From positions 3,707,155 to 3,771,154 of the forward strand of contig OZ025277.1 of NCBI GenBank assembly GCA_964019165.1: DNA of 64,000 nucleotides, read 5' to 3'. The first letter of the stretch is position 1. Each line of letters starts with the position of its first letter. The notes beneath the pieces are model-generated. The model did not search any database. It was not told the origin of the DNA and was given only the letters and a program-made list of their open reading frames with translations. A program made the translations under genes and the position numbers. This DNA is from Mastigias papua. Lineage: Eukaryota > Cnidaria > Scyphozoa > Rhizostomeae > Mastigiidae. This document shows positions 37,640-64,000 of the stretch, one piece after another.

Positions 37640-37690
37640 GACGTTTCATACTCTGACGAGTGTCGGACGAAAAAAGCTTTTAGTATGCTA
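37640..37690 (+). ncRNA. second hammerhead-like motif
   Basis: CTGACGA (37,653-37,659), a short GT...AC stem II, then GAAA, an AAAA...TTTT hairpin as stem III, and a candidate cleavage A at 37,682. CATAC (37,647-37,651) and GTATG (37,683-37,687) pair perfectly as stem I, but one unpaired T separates stem I from the core. The order of parts matches a hammerhead, but the stems are short and the match could be fortuitous. Confidence 0.25.
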
Positions 37691-38562
37691 AAAGAATGTT
37701 TCCGCTTTTTCGTGCTATAGTAGAATATGACTAGAGATTAAGAAAGTCCGGCAAAATATGTTGTGCTGCCAGAGCAAACTTTAATATTGTATCGGAGAAT
37801 AAATGCAAGTTATTTACTTCATATTCCTCAAATATGTGTAGATTTCCTATCTATTGTATGATGGTAGACTGTTCAATGTGTGCAGTTTGCAAAGAATAAA
37901 ATGCCCATCATTTCTATAGGCAACAGGATCAAGTGGCATTTCAGCCTGGTTGTTCGGGTTTTCGCAAATTAATGGCTTAGAACAGAACAAAGCCTGTTGC
38001 ATAATTCTCTATCTGTTTACACTACTTCATTTACTAATCGTTTACTAATTTTGCAGCCTTAAGATTCCATATGAACATGACATAATCTTTTCTGTTCACC
38101 GTTGCGATATAGAATGTTAAGAATAAATGTCCAGTTTTAAAATGACTTAGTTTACTATTGTCTACAATCATGATATAAGTGGATTCCGCCCAATTTCTTG
38201 TACAAAATAATAAATATAGTATTTCGTTTTTATCCTCATGATCCACTTTTTTGACTAAGCAACAACCATGTTCTAGCAATGCTGAAAAAAATTTACGTTG
38301 ATCTCAAATTCTTCAGAGTGACTATAGTAAAACCTGCAATGTAAGTTTAAGGGATGGAAAGTATTTGTTTGTCTTCACCAAAAAGAGCTAAGAGTGCTGC
38401 ATATCCTTAAATGCCCATTCAGACCTATTGCAAAGAATTTGTGCTTTAATCATTTGACAAACGTGGTCAATCAAACTGTTCATAAACTGAATACTAAAGT
38501 CTTTAAATCAGTTCTTCAAAATTTCTTAGTTACTGTGCTCAGTAGAAGAATGAAGCTCCCTG
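37691..38562. other. 3' flank of the sacsin gene
   Basis: No gene seen. It should contain the 3' UTR of the minus-strand sacsin gene; ATTAAA on the minus strand at 38,450-38,445, about 113 bases past the stop, is a possible variant polyadenylation signal. Confidence 0.35.
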
Positions 38563-63939
<25,377 letters not shown>

Positions 63940-64000
63940 CTGAAATGACATATAGAAACGTCATCTTTACTCTCAAAGTGATATGATTTTCAGTGCCAGA

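Overview
This window is animal (metazoan) nuclear DNA: AT-rich, with spliced genes whose GT-AG introns join in phase, and dense in microsatellites, foldback elements and eroded non-LTR retrotransposons. The gene families seen (sacsin, SMIM15, a secreted three-finger protein) occur widely in animals. The repeat style suggests a marine invertebrate such as a cnidarian or sponge, but nothing here fixes the phylum.

Layout. Positions 1-15,600 hold no recognisable gene. They contain GAT-, GAAT- and TA-type microsatellites, inverted-repeat elements and a minus-strand reverse transcriptase fragment near 10.6-10.9 kb. A small plus-strand gene for a SMIM15-like membrane protein starts at 15,631, with a second exon at 18,383-18,481; its 3' end was not found. 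From 18.6 to 27.5 kb lie a palindrome, a hammerhead-like motif, a hAT-like foldback element and an eroded LINE reverse transcriptase. A three-exon plus-strand gene at 27,576-31,112 encodes a predicted secreted cysteine-rich protein of the Ly6/activin-receptor three-finger type. Between 33.3 and 37.7 kb are another LINE pseudogene, a poly-G MITE with TA target duplications and a second hammerhead-like motif.

From 38,563 to the window end, the minus strand carries one giant gene, a sacsin orthologue or paralogue. Five exons are visible: 63,939-63,835; 60,073-59,926; 53,966-52,428; 51,881-41,183; and 38,847-38,563. They encode about 4,258 residues. Three sacsin repeat regions with Hsp90-type ATPase motifs are followed by a J domain (HPD present) and a C-terminal HEPN domain. 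The N-terminus (probably a ubiquitin-like domain and the start of the first ATPase fold) lies beyond 64,000. The 10.7-kb exon is interrupted once, at 44,416, by a stop that overlaps the start of the following frame. It can be explained by a one-base deletion or by a 68-base intron.

The sacsin introns collect unusual repeats: a 0.7-kb tetranucleotide array containing an inverted duplicate of its own interruption pattern, a 440-bp foldback element with outward-facing tRNA-like sequences, a roughly 170-bp satellite interrupted by a Harbinger-like MITE, a 33-34 bp minisatellite and long TA tracts. I found no CRISPR array, operon or other prokaryotic-type system.
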